DNA from: Panagrolaimus kolymaensis | Lineage: Eukaryota > Nematoda > Chromadorea > Rhabditida > Panagrolaimidae | DNA length: 64,000 bases | Assembly (NCBI GenBank): GCA_028622995.1 | Contig: JAJQJQ010000050.1 | Coordinates: 1,054,001-1,118,000 of the forward strand | Direction: 5' to 3' | Shown: in pieces, positions 14,290 through 23,828 of the stretch | Numbering within the stretch: position 1 is the stretch's first letter | Layout: the number at the start of each line of letters is the position of its first letter | Program-made: the position numbers and the translations under genes | Notes under the pieces: generated by a model | The model's database searches: none | Told to the model about the DNA's origin: nothing | What the model saw: the letters and a program-made list of their open reading frames with translations, nothing else

Positions 14290-14349
14290 CTGGAAAACAT
14301 TGCTGGTTTTATAGTGCTTATCGCGCTCTTCTTTTTACTTCTTCTCCTT

Positions 14350-14578
14350 TTCTCAGATACTTCAAATTGATAGTGATTTTTATATCTAGTTTATCACATT
14401 GCACAAAACAAACAAAAAAATATTATAAAAAATTCAAAAAAAAAATCGATAAATATTTAGTCAAAAAGGCGACTGAAAAACTCTTTGCTTTTAAACGATT
14501 TTTCCAAAAAAATGAAAAAATGCGTTCTTTTATTTCTGTCGAAACTTTTAAAAAAAAAGACGACGGCGCAATTGTATC
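14350..14578. repeat. Direct repeat, left copy (partner at 15196-15422)
   Basis: About 225 bp matching 15196-15422 in the same orientation with scattered substitutions and small indels. Shared blocks include the ATTGCACAAAACAAACAAAA stretch and an AAAAAGACGACGGCGCA block. The right copy lies immediately upstream of the BTB-like pseudogene start, so this is probably duplicated promoter/flank DNA. Confidence 0.8.
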
Positions 14579-14807
14579 GCTACCGCCGATAGCAATAAAC
14601 ATTGCTATCGCCGATGTTGCACAATTTTTTTCACCTGTTCAATTTTTTCTTCTTCTTGAAATATATTTTAGGGAAATAAAATCATTGCTGGCTTTGTTTG
14701 ATTATAATTTTTTTCTTCAAAAAATGCATAACTAAGAGGAACTTCAAGCGCAAATGGGTAAATTCAACAATAATTCCAATCTTGTTGAAATTTTTGAATC
14801 TCAAGAT

Positions 14808-15192
14808 TTACAAAGAGGAGATTTTATGAATGTGCGAATTTTTTGTTGAAAAAAGTTCTTTTAATATTTGAAGGCAATTTAGTAGCGGATTAATAATACC
14901 TTGAATATAATCAAGCATAAATATTTCTGAATTAACTAAAGAATATCTTCTCGAGAAATCCAGCATTTCGAATGCTTCTTGAAGTGACATATTGGTGGAT
15001 TTATAGGGCTTATCGCATTCCGCTTTTAATGCAGCAACATTAAAAAATTCTGACATATCCACCATGACCATAATATTGCTTTTTTGTGAAGAAATAATCT
15101 CCCGAATAAATAAAAGTTAGAAATAATTTAAAATCAGCATAAGAGTAGCGGTCAATGATGATAGCTTCATCAGCTTGTTTCGAACTCATTTT
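14808..15192 (-). pseudogene. BTB/POZ-domain fragment with frameshift
   Basis: The minus strand opens with an ATG at 15192..15190 and reads MSSKQADEAIIID, then YSYADFKLFLTFIYSGD, the typical beta-strand/helix segment of BTB domains (F..FL.FIY.G). The frame is then lost at about 15085-15095. A second frame continues as MVDMSEFFNVAALKAECDKP and MSLQEAFEMLDFSRRYSL, matching the BTB alpha-helical region and the start of a BACK-like segment (ADFF.V..L...C). A one-base shift at the GGGAGATT run explains the break. The 5' part of the BTB fold and any MATH or Kelch partner are absent. Known role of intact relatives: substrate adaptors for CUL3 ligases. This copy is probably dead. Confidence 0.6.
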
Positions 15193-15195
15193 TTC

Positions 15196-15422
15196 CTCAT
15201 ATCCTTTGAATTGATAGTAATTTTCTTATCAACTTTATCAAATTGCACAAAACAAACAAAAAAATATTATAAAAAATTCAAAAAGAAATCGATAAATATT
15301 TAGTCAAAAAAACGACTGAAAAATCTTTGCTTTAAAATGATTTTTCCAAAAAAAAAAAAGGAAAAAAGGCGCTCTTTTATTTCTGTCAAAATTATAAAAA
15401 AAAAGACGACGGCGCATTTGTA
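15196..15422. repeat. Direct repeat, right copy
   Basis: Partner of 14350-14578. It begins directly upstream (in minus-strand sense) of the BTB fragment start codon. Confidence 0.8.
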
Positions 15423-16522
15423 TTAGCATTATAAAAAGGTATTTTTTTAAACCAAAAAAAAGGAAATAGTAAGGGAGTTGTTTGCTTCTTTTTTAAATTT
15501 TAAACCTTTTTTTTTTGCGTTTCGTTTTTTCAATGATTTTATGGATAAGGCATCACACTTGGGCATGGTCACACGCGAACTTTTAGGATTTTGCGCCCAC
15601 CTTTTGAAGCAAAGGGTTCCGTTTTTAAAGTTTGGAAGGGTTTAAAAAAATTTAAATGATGTTTTTTTTATATTTGCCATAGACTTTAATCAGTGTTAAT
15701 AAAAGTTAGCGCGTTTTAACTTATTTTTTGGCGTTCTTTTAGCTTGAATTTTTTTTTTAGAATCTTTACAACGAAAAAAATAAAATTAATTGAACGTAAA
15801 GGATTTTTAATTTTTTATGGCAAAGTCAAAGTATTTATAAATTGGAAAATTACTTTAAACAGTTTCCGATTAATCTTTGTTTGAATAAACTTTTAATTTT
15901 TTTGAGTGAGTTAAGAAATTTAGGAATCAACTTAAAGCTTTAAATAATTAACAACGAAAGCGAAAAATTCAAAATTATCATAGAAAAAAATTTGGAGAAA
16001 AATAAATTCAAATTTATCTTTACGCAAATAAACTATGGGAATTTCTGGTTCAAACAACTTGACTCACTCTGATAAAAATTTACGGCTATTTTAACAACAA
16101 AAAATAAATAAAATGAGGCTAAAGACATCGGAGCACGTAAAAAACTAAGGACAAATAATAACCGCGTCCATATCTTTAAAATATTAGAGATTAAATTTCG
16201 ACGCGAGCGTCAACGTCATAAAGACACTTTTTTCTCAAATCACCATATTTCCAGGAAAGTTGTCGCTACTAAAAGACGTGCCGGTCCATAGCTTTTTTTT
16301 ATTCTTTGGTTACACATCTTCAATAGCTTTACTAGTAATAATCATACAACATTTTCTTGTATTTTTTAAACATTTTTTTTCCTTGAAACCAATTGAAACT
16401 TCGAACTTCATTTTAAATAATTCAGATTCAAAAAATAACTTCTTTTTTTTGAATTAATTTGGGAAATAAACATTAAATGTTTATCGACTTATTGTAGCTT
16501 TAGATGCTATTTTTATTGCTAT
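15423..16522. other. Intergenic, no gene seen
   Basis: A+T-rich flank of the LTR element. It carries one copy of a short motif (AAAAGTTAGCGCGTTTT near 15702) that recurs inverted at 19963-19980. No exons recognised. Confidence 0.45.
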
Positions 16523-16738
16523 TGCTGAGGAATTAATCTATCCGATTAATATCCGATAACTTTATTAAAGATCGCAACTGCAACCAACAAACGAACAATA
16601 TAAATATACGAGCAACAAGCAAGTAAAGTACGAACAAGTGAGCTAACAACAAAAAGTGAAGGCAATGAAACTGATTTTAGGCTGCATGCTTTCGTATGGT
16701 CGTTCTACCATAGAACGCCACTGGACGCATCCTCATCA
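16523..16738 (-). repeat. LTR (3' LTR relative to the element)
   Basis: 216 bp, identical by eye to 18403-18618. The gag-protease frame runs about 34 bases into this repeat before its stop at 16705-16707. Confidence 0.92.
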
Positions 16739-18303
16739 CGTCCTCCTAGTTGTAATTTCCTTACAACTACAGCATCTTCATGTTGATAACGATTAAGCAT
16801 TCCATCAGCTTTCGACCATCGACTTGCACCAAGTCTCTTTCCATGAGCTTCTAAATCATCACGACCTTTCTTAGCTTTACACGAATTACAGATTTGATAC
16901 ACACCTGAACCAGGCAATAAGAACTGATTACGACGGCGATGTTTCGGGAGTTTCTCCTTCCCTGGCATGATACCCTCACGCAATTCAACCTTCAAGATAT
17001 TCGGACATTGTTGAGTAACTTCAATTTGGCCAACATGATAGCTGCGAGATGTAACTTTATCTTCATGACACAAGTTCAAACAACTGATCCAGTTTCTTCC
17101 CATTAAGTTCGCACCACGCTTGACCACAACCAGTCTAAGCCTTTTCAAGTCTTTCCTGACCTTTACCTCAACCATGCATTCACCAAGGATCGGAATCCGA
17201 CCACCACCATAACCTTGAAGATGTACAGATGTTTCTCGTAACTTTGGTTTCCCTAAATTACACCACATCGTTTGGTTCACAACAGTAAACGAAGCACCAG
17301 TATCGTGTTGCAACTTTGCTCCACGTCCATTAATTCGACAATGAATCAATGTAGGAGGCACATAATCTTCATAACCATCAGCTCCTGATGTTACTGTTAA
17401 CAATTTAAACAATGGTTCTTTAGGCTTTGGATTTTCAGATTTCTTCAGGACATCCTGATAACCAATGTAATTTCCTTCCCTAGAAGATGAACCATCTTCT
17501 TCATGACGATCCATAACATGTACATTGCCACGACGACCTGTACGTGGACTTCCAGGAGTAACTTCACGACCATCTGTACGTGAATTCTGACACTTACGAG
17601 CAAAATGACCAACAACACCACATCGGTTACAAGTTCTACCTTTTGCTGGACATTCATCTTTGTATCTGTGCTGGGAATTCCCGCAATAACGACATGTGTA
17701 TCCATTTCCAACAACCATAACAGTCTGAGGATTCCAAGGGATTTCGCCTTTAATTTCACGAGCTGCTTTGCGACTTTCTTCAAATGATGTAGCAAGTTGT
17801 TCCAACTGCTCGACGGTACTTATATCATTGACAGGGTTCATTAAGAAATCACGCATATCATCACTGGCTAACCCTTTTAGCAACACCAAGACACCGTACT
17901 CTTCAGGTTTCATGTTCTTTAAATCGCACTGGCCAAAAAGCTGGGTCATCTTTGCAAAGTAATCACGAGCCGACTCTCCGTCGCTCTGCTTCTCATTCAT
18001 GATGTTCAACCGCATAGCAAACACATTCTTCTTGATAGAAAACTTGCCTCGCAACAGCTTCAATAACTTGTCAAACCCATAATCAGAGGGATCCTCCGGG
18101 TGGCACCAATCGATCACTTTCTCAAGAGTCTCTAAACCAAGATTCTTTAAAAGCAAGTTAGCCTTTTTCTTATCTGAGCGGAGCTGTTTTTCTTCAATAA
18201 CGAGCTTCAACTGATACTCCCAGGTGTCCCACCGGGTATCGCTTGTATACTTGGGCATCGACCCACTGCTGGCATCTTCATACTTGTCTTTAACCATGAC
18301 CAC
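16705..18303 (-). CDS. Gag-protease polyprotein of LTR element
   Basis: A single 532-aa frame. The N-terminal half is a retrotransposon gag region (WDTWEYQLKLVIEEKQL, then SARDYFAKMTQLF), helical and rich in charged residues. Two zinc knuckles follow: CRYCGNSQHRYKDEC (CX2CX4HX5C) and CNRCGVVGHFARKC (CX2CX4HX4C). Next comes a retropepsin-like domain with the catalytic DTGAS and a downstream MGRNW resembling the LLGRDWL element of Ty3-type proteases. The remaining tail (HRRRNQFLLPGSG..., WSKADGMLNRYQ) corresponds to no catalytic pol domain. The stop lies inside the 3' LTR. Function: particle assembly and polyprotein processing. Lack of RT and integrase makes it non-autonomous. Interestingly, the motif EDASSG occurs near both the N- and C-terminus. 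Confidence 0.88.
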   Translation of the reverse strand: MVMVKDKYEDASSGSMPKYTSDTRWDTWEYQLKLVIEEKQLRSDKKKANLLLKNLGLETLEKVIDWCHPEDPSDYGFDKLLKLLRGKFSIKKNVFAMRLNIMNEKQSDGESARDYFAKMTQLFGQCDLKNMKPEEYGVLVLLKGLASDDMRDFLMNPVNDISTVEQLEQLATSFEESRKAAREIKGEIPWNPQTVMVVGNGYTCRYCGNSQHRYKDECPAKGRTCNRCGVVGHFARKCQNSRTDGREVTPGSPRTGRRGNVHVMDRHEEDGSSSREGNYIGYQDVLKKSENPKPKEPLFKLLTVTSGADGYEDYVPPTLIHCRINGRGAKLQHDTGASFTVVNQTMWCNLGKPKLRETSVHLQGYGGGRIPILGECMVEVKVRKDLKRLRLVVVKRGANLMGRNWISCLNLCHEDKVTSRSYHVGQIEVTQQCPNILKVELREGIMPGKEKLPKHRRRNQFLLPGSGVYQICNSCKAKKGRDDLEAHGKRLGASRWSKADGMLNRYQHEDAVVVRKLQLGGRDEDASSGVLW

Positions 18304-18402
18304 GTTTCAATTCAACTGAAGGGGAAAAAACGGAAACCGTTTACCGCTCACGACCAGAAAATTCTTTCGTAAGTATCGAAACTCGACACTCCTCGTCACC
18401 AA

Positions 18403-18618
18403 TGCTGAGGAATTAATCTATCCGATTAATATCCGATAACTTTATTAAAGATCGCAACTGCAACCAACAAACGAACAATATAAATATACGAGCAACAAGC
18501 AAGTAAAGTACGAACAAGTGAGCTAACAACAAAAAGTGAAGGCAATGAAACTGATTTTAGGCTGCATGCTTTCGTATGGTCGTTCTACCATAGAACGCCA
18601 CTGGACGCATCCTCATCA
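18403..18618 (-). repeat. LTR (5' LTR relative to the element)
   Basis: 216 bp direct repeat, identical by eye to 16523-16738; on the minus strand it should hold the element promoter. Followed by the target duplication GCTAT. Confidence 0.92.
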
Positions 18619-21066
18619 GCTATTAAATGAAAGAATAATAAAGAAAATAGGGAAATAAAGAGGGCTATCAAGCTGCTATTCTTTTTTTTTTAATTATGAA
18701 TTGACTACTGTGCAATAATAGAAATCTTAAATTATGATAAAAATACTAGTTAAATTAAATCAAGAACATGAATTTTTAGCTTTTAGAAAAGAAATTACTT
18801 TACTTTTTATAAAAATAGGAAGAATCTAAGTAAATTTAAACACACTTGGACATAAACGGCACCAATATAAAAGTGATTGAATAGAAGGAGAAAAAAAATT
18901 TTCTTTACTTAACCGATAAACTGTTTGATTGTTAAAATAGTTCATAAAAGGACCGATGTGGAACCTTTTTTTAAGATTAAAAGAGAATTTTTTGTTAAAA
19001 ATGCTTTGGACCTGAATCTTTTTTAGCAAATATGAGCGGCATGCCGCTCCGGCACGCCTTTTAGTAACGACCCAGGAAACTCGATCAAATTTATTAATTT
19101 TCGCTCAATAATTAATAAAAATTGAAGGAGAATTTTATAGTGCCAACCAGGCTATTTATTATATGTAGTTTAAAAATATTTTTTGGTCATTACGTTTCTG
19201 TCGTCGCTTAGCAATAATACAAAATCCGAACTAGGGTTGTCAAATTCCCGGGGATTTCCAGGGATCGTTTGAACAAGTTTCAGATCAACAATTTCGAGTA
19301 AAAGAAATTACCTCAAGTTTTATTTTTATTGTATTAGTTTTTTAAGTTTAAGAATTTATTTAACGGTCTTGAAAACTTACAATAAGTGTTGTCACCTATT
19401 ATTTTCATCGCCGCTACCGCCGCCAAAACTCAGATATTTTTTTATTATTAAAAAAGAGTCGTTTTTAACAAAAATTTAACTAAATTAAAGCAATTGTAAA
19501 GCAATTTTATAAGCATTATTAGTATTAATAACTTTAAATTAAAGCTTTAAAATTGTGAAATTTATGGTTTTTCTATTGTCTTTTAAATTTTTTTTCAAAA
19601 AAGGAAAAAAAATTTGTCGGTGCCGTCTTTTAAAGCTGAAGGTCGCTGCCGACGCGCAGATATCGGCGAATCAAGCGGATGGCGGCGGCGTGACAACACT
19701 GCTTACAATCTTGTTCAAGCTTTTTCTAAATAAAAATTATTTTTAAAAGTGGCTCTCTTATAAGGGATAAATTACATTTCGCTATGGTTGAAATTTTATT
19801 TCCAGAAATAAAGGCAAATAATGTTTGTAAAACTTAAAATAAAATTAGTTAATATCTTGATTACCTAATTAAAATTTAGAGGTGAGCGTTAACTCAAATT
19901 TTTAAATAAATATGGAAAATACTACCGAAGTTGAGAAAAATAATAATACTTTTTGAAAGCATAAAACGCGCTAACCTTTAACACTAAAATTAGAGGTATC
20001 TAAATAATTCATTATTAGTTATTAAAATTTTTTGGGTGCGCTAACCTTTATCTCATTACAGAAAGCCTAATAACCAAATATTTCCTCAATCTCAGTTTTG
20101 CTATCACCTTTCCATACTTAATTTTGCAAAGTTATCAAACATTTCCAAAGATTAATGAAATTATTGTTGCGCTCACCCTTTTCTATTCTTATATTATTAA
20201 CAGTAAATAATGATAGTCTTCTTCTTTTTTCCTTTTCCCTCTACTTTTCTTTCTTTCTTCTTCTTTCCTCTTTTTTCTTTTTTTTTTGCTCTTTTTTTGC
20301 CACTTTTTAATTTTTTTCCGCGCTGGCGCGCGCTCACCTCCACTTTTGCTTGCGCCCACCCGCTCACCTCCACACGCAATGCGTGTGGTTGCGTGTCACT
20401 TGCCCATGTGTGTAAGGCATGGAAGATTTAATATATGAGGATTGTCGACTTATCCTTAGTATAAAGGAAGGTTGTACCCGCGAGGTGAAAGGTATTTGTT
20501 GGCCATGCCGGAAATTCCCATATATTTTTTCAAGTACTGCCACTTACAAAAAAACCAATATACTTTACCGATTTTATTAATTATTCTTTTCGTGTTTGCT
20601 TATTTACCAAAAATTAATTCTGTTTTTTTTGCATTGATTTTTATTTAAATACTTTTATTTTTTGTGATATTTCTTCAATTTTTTTTACGTTTCTCAAAAA
20701 TTCATTTAATAATTTTTCAGAAATGATGACCTCATAAACTTGAAATAAAACAAACAACAAAAACATATTTCCAAGAGGAGGAAAAATGCTTCCAGATGTC
20801 GTCCTGCTAATCCAAAAAACAAATAATTAGTATTGTCTCCGTCTCATTTACTCATTATTAATTAATCCAGTGGATTAATGCTGGAAGCGTCATGAGGATG
20901 AATGTGTTTCCTAGTAAAAAGTCAAGGATGGCTTTGTTATTTTAAAACAAGTTTTTACACATTTTTTATATAAAAACAATTCCATAAAAGCTTCCAAAAT
21001 TATTTTTTTGTGGACGAAAAAAGCTATTTATTTGCTATTTTATAAAAATTATTATTTATATTAAAA
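18619..21066. other. Intergenic; repeat remnants, no gene seen
   Basis: Mostly A+T-rich. It holds GC-rich islands at about 19615-19695 and 20318-20420, a 16-bp palindrome GAGCGGCATGCCGCTC at 19034-19049, and several copies of GCGCTAACCT/GCGCTCACC-type motifs between 19880 and 20380. These look like old transposon debris, but no complete element could be delimited. Confidence 0.4.
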
Positions 21067-21484
21067 ATGAAGTATTTGCAACTTTTATTTGTGTCTTTAA
21101 GTTTAACAACCTTGGCTTCAGCCTTTGTGTCATTTCAAGGTTTTCGAAATGTTCCAAAAACACGTAAGATTTTTTTTCTTTCTTTCATTTTTATTTTTCC
21201 TATAAATTTTTAACTTTTTTTAAGTTTCAAATGCCAATGTTGCTGAATATCCTCCCGCCAGCAATAGGCTATTTAGCAGCCGATTTAGGCCTCTAGGATA
21301 CTATAATAATATTAAAAACGAAGCCAACGATAAACGTTCTCCATTGGAAAGCGACGATGAAAATATCCAAATTTCTCAACGGGCGATCAATGGCGGCGGT
21401 GGAATGTTGAAACAACCTTTACTTAATTTCAATGTGCTTTGGAGAAAATTTGGTGGACAAAAGCGTTTTAATTATAATTTATAA
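21067..21484 (+). CDS. Candidate neuropeptide-like precursor (secreted, dibasic sites)
   Basis: Two exons, 21067..21163 and 21225..21484, joined in phase for 118 aa. The N-terminus is a textbook signal peptide (MKYLQLLFVSLSLTTLASA). The rest is small and cut by dibasic sites: a KR after NEAND, then SPLESDDENIQISQR, then AINGGGGMLKQPLLNFNVL followed by WRKFGGQKR and a short FNYNL tail. The size, signal peptide and KR/R spacing suit a peptide prohormone processed by proprotein convertases in the regulated secretory pathway. No match to a named nlp/flp family was recognised; a small secreted protein of other function remains possible. Confidence 0.65.
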
Positions 21485-21592
21485 AATATATATTTTCTTT
21501 ATTTTTATTTAAATTTCTATGACAAAATTTTATATTTTTTGAGATCAAAAAAAGAGATTTAATAAATAAATATTTTTAAAGTTAAAAAAGAT

Positions 21593-21993
21593 TTAAATTT
21601 GATTAAATTCCAACCATGGATCATAATTATTATTGTTGCAATTCATTGGGCATGAATTAGTTGTAGGTTCAGAAGCTCCGATTATTTGAATTAAATTTGA
21701 CCATAAAATAGGTAAAACCACAAATGAAACAGTTAAAAGTAAACCCGTGGCTCGTTGAGCTAATATCGCAGCTTCATCCATTTCAGCCACTAATAATTTT
21801 ATCGAACGAATAGACGAAATTTTTTTATTTGAAGGCAAAAGTTTTACTTTCATTTTCTGGTGAAAATAAGAAAAACAAAATGAAAGTTTGTGTCTTGGAA
21901 AAAGACTATTTAACCTACTTGGAAAGTCGTAGTAATTTTATCGGTCATGGACCCTGACACCCGAAAATGTCCTTGAACCAACCAATCGTGACC
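21593..21993 (-). CDS. Small single-pass membrane protein, unrecognised
   Basis: Two coding exons, about 21993..21919 and 21856..21593, joined in phase (donor GTAGGT, acceptor TTTTCACCAG). The safest start is the ATG at 21948 (MTDKITTTFQ), giving 98 aa. The frame is open upstream (HDWLVQGHFRVSGS), so a further 5' exon may exist; the only acceptor-like sequence there is weak. One strongly hydrophobic helix (GLLLTVSFVVLPILWSNLI) follows a charged N-terminal part. The C-terminus is Asn/Cys-rich and ends WLEFNQI. No family recognised. Confidence 0.5.
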
Positions 21994-22810
21994 TTTTTAG
22001 AAGTAATTTTTGCAATAAAAAACCATGTGATTTAATTAAAAAATAGTTTTTAATGTATAAAAAGTTTATTAGAAAATTACCACAATTTGATTTAAAATAT
22101 TAAATTGCTATATTTGGATATAAAAAAGGGTTTATGAGTTTGCAAATAGGGTAATGAGAAGGATTTGTAAAATTTGAGATGCATTTGTTATTTAATTTTG
22201 TGATGTAATGTTTTGAGGAGAAAAATAAAAATGTTGAATAAAAAAATGCAAAATCGTAATATCAAAATGGTGAATTTTTGCGACTATATAGTTTGATTTT
22301 AAGTTTATTCGATAATTTCACCTGTTTTATTATACTTAAATGTGCAGTACTTTTATGAAGGCAAAGTAAAACAATTATTTAACATAAAAATTATAAAGTT
22401 ATGTGCATTTCTATGAATTTTTTTAAAGACAAGTGAAAAAGAAAATAGATGCTTTCCAAAAAAATTTTTTTTGGCTATCTTAAATTTATTTCAATAATCA
22501 CTTCGCCGTTTTTGTACTGGATTAAATTGTTATTACTCGAGTTTTTGATACTTCCGATTGTTTTCCAGTTATCTTTGCTTTCAGAAAATTATAACCATAA
22601 AATGAAAGAAGTTGATCTCGTAATGGTTTTCTGATGAAAAAAAAGAAGAGTTAATTATTAGCAAAAAAACAATTCTTTTTTCAGAAAACAATTTAAAAAA
22701 AACTTACGAAACAACAAAAATTAAAATATATGGCGAAAATGGATATAAATATATAAATATACTATTAAGCAAAATAAATATGATCCACCAAAATGAAAAT
22801 GGCATAAGAC
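21994..22810. other. Intergenic, no gene seen
   Basis: A+T-rich. One short plus-strand frame (22449-22634) has no splice or domain support. The right edge is the breakpoint of a truncated gene copy. Confidence 0.4.
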
Positions 22811-23502
22811 ATTCCTGTACCAAGAAGCATTCATCATTCCTGAAATTGAAGCGTTACCTCAATCACTTGCAACACAACCAAATTTGAATGTTCCTGTAAT
22901 TGGATTCTTTGACAATTCATCCGTCATTTGTGTTCCTGATGAAAATGGATATATGTTCTTGAATCAATGGAATGGTAAGTTAACTCTTTTTACACCACCG
23001 CAAACATGTTTGTTGTTTTTAGGCTTGTATGGATATGATCTCTACCTTAGCTTTGAAGAAGAAGAACCTACTATGATTACAAATTTGAGCAATGTCAACG
23101 ATAAAGATCCTTTTGTTGTTTATGGTATGCTCACAATTTTTGTGCCATCTTTTAATACTTGTATTGCTTTCAGATTTGGTGAAAGTTCTTTCAATGCCAG
23201 CTGACGATCTCAAAGCTGATCCAAAGTGGGGCTTCAAAGTTTCCTCAAGTTCTGATAATTCTGTTTTACTCGAACATGACACATTTTTGGGAAGTCGAAT
23301 AGCAACTCCTGTTTATTTGATGTTTTACCTTCTCAAAGTTCATATCAAGGCAATCGAAAAAGAAACTGGAAAGAAGCCAAAAGAACTTAGATTTTGCCTT
23401 TTCGATTATTTTACCAATGAAGAAAAGAGACGAATTCAAACTGGACTCGAAAAAGCTTGTAAGCTATTGAAAATTTGTTTTGTTTTTGTTACAAATGTCT
23501 AA
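22811..23502 (+). pseudogene. 5'-truncated copy of the MDKHNL gene family
   Basis: Three segments, 22811..22974, 23023..23124 and 23174..23502, match exons 2 (3' part), 3 and 4 of the family copies at 38-47 kb, with introns in the same places and phases. It contains DNSSVICVPDENGYMFL, LYGYDLYLSFEEEEPTM and DLVKVLSMPADDLK. The remaining frame is open to the normal end (VFVTNV). The large first exon (about 285 codons) and the start of exon 2 are missing; similarity begins abruptly at the codons for FLYQE. Retained introns show copying at the DNA level, not retroposition. It probably makes no product unless a new start is used. Confidence 0.8.
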
Positions 23503-23828
23503 ATTTTGTTAATTTCTTTGTTTTGTTTTTGAATGTATACATAAAATGTAAAAAATGATTGTCTTATGTTTAAAAAAGAGAGGATGTTTTTTTGTTTATT
23601 GCACATTCCCTGATTCTCTATTTGCTTACTTAAACAACAAATAACTTATTCATAAACTTTGAGTGTATTTACAGAACAAAAAATTAAACCTTGTTTCATT
23701 ATAGTATCAAAAATTTATTATTAAAAAAAGAATGCAAAAACAATGTTAGTTCGAGAAGAAAAAAATTAGGCTAATTTACATATCAAAAAGGCCAGACAAC
23801 AAAAATAAAGCAGCAACACTTGTGAAAA

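Larger units (their letters stand above)
16523..18618 (-). mobile_element. Short LTR retrotransposon with gag-protease only (Ty3-like, non-autonomous)
   Basis: A 2096-bp element bounded by two 216-bp direct repeats (16523-16738 and 18403-18618) that look identical base for base. The LTRs begin TG and end CA in either reading. The insertion is flanked by a perfect 5-bp target duplication GCTAT (16518-16522 and 18619-18623). The internal part carries a single intact minus-strand frame for gag and aspartic protease. Reverse transcriptase, RNase H and integrase are missing, so any movement must rely on enzymes supplied in trans. The minus-strand sequence just inside the 5' LTR (18388-18402, TTGGTGACGAGG...) is where a tRNA primer-binding site would lie. 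Identical LTRs imply a recent insertion. Confidence 0.92.

Noticed and set aside
17445..17962. Additional open frames within the LTR element on both strands
   Set aside because: They overlap the intact gag-protease frame and have no independent motif.
19034..19049. Perfect 16-bp palindrome GAGCGGCATGCCGCTC
   Set aside because: Isolated; no flanking duplication, second copy or associated gene to give it meaning.
20455..20525. tRNA-like stretch (TCCTTAGTATAAAGGAAGG followed by CCCGCGAGGTG)
   Set aside because: The 5' part recalls a tRNA-Asp D-arm, but no T-loop consensus (GGTTCRANNCC) or closing acceptor stem follows at the right spacing.
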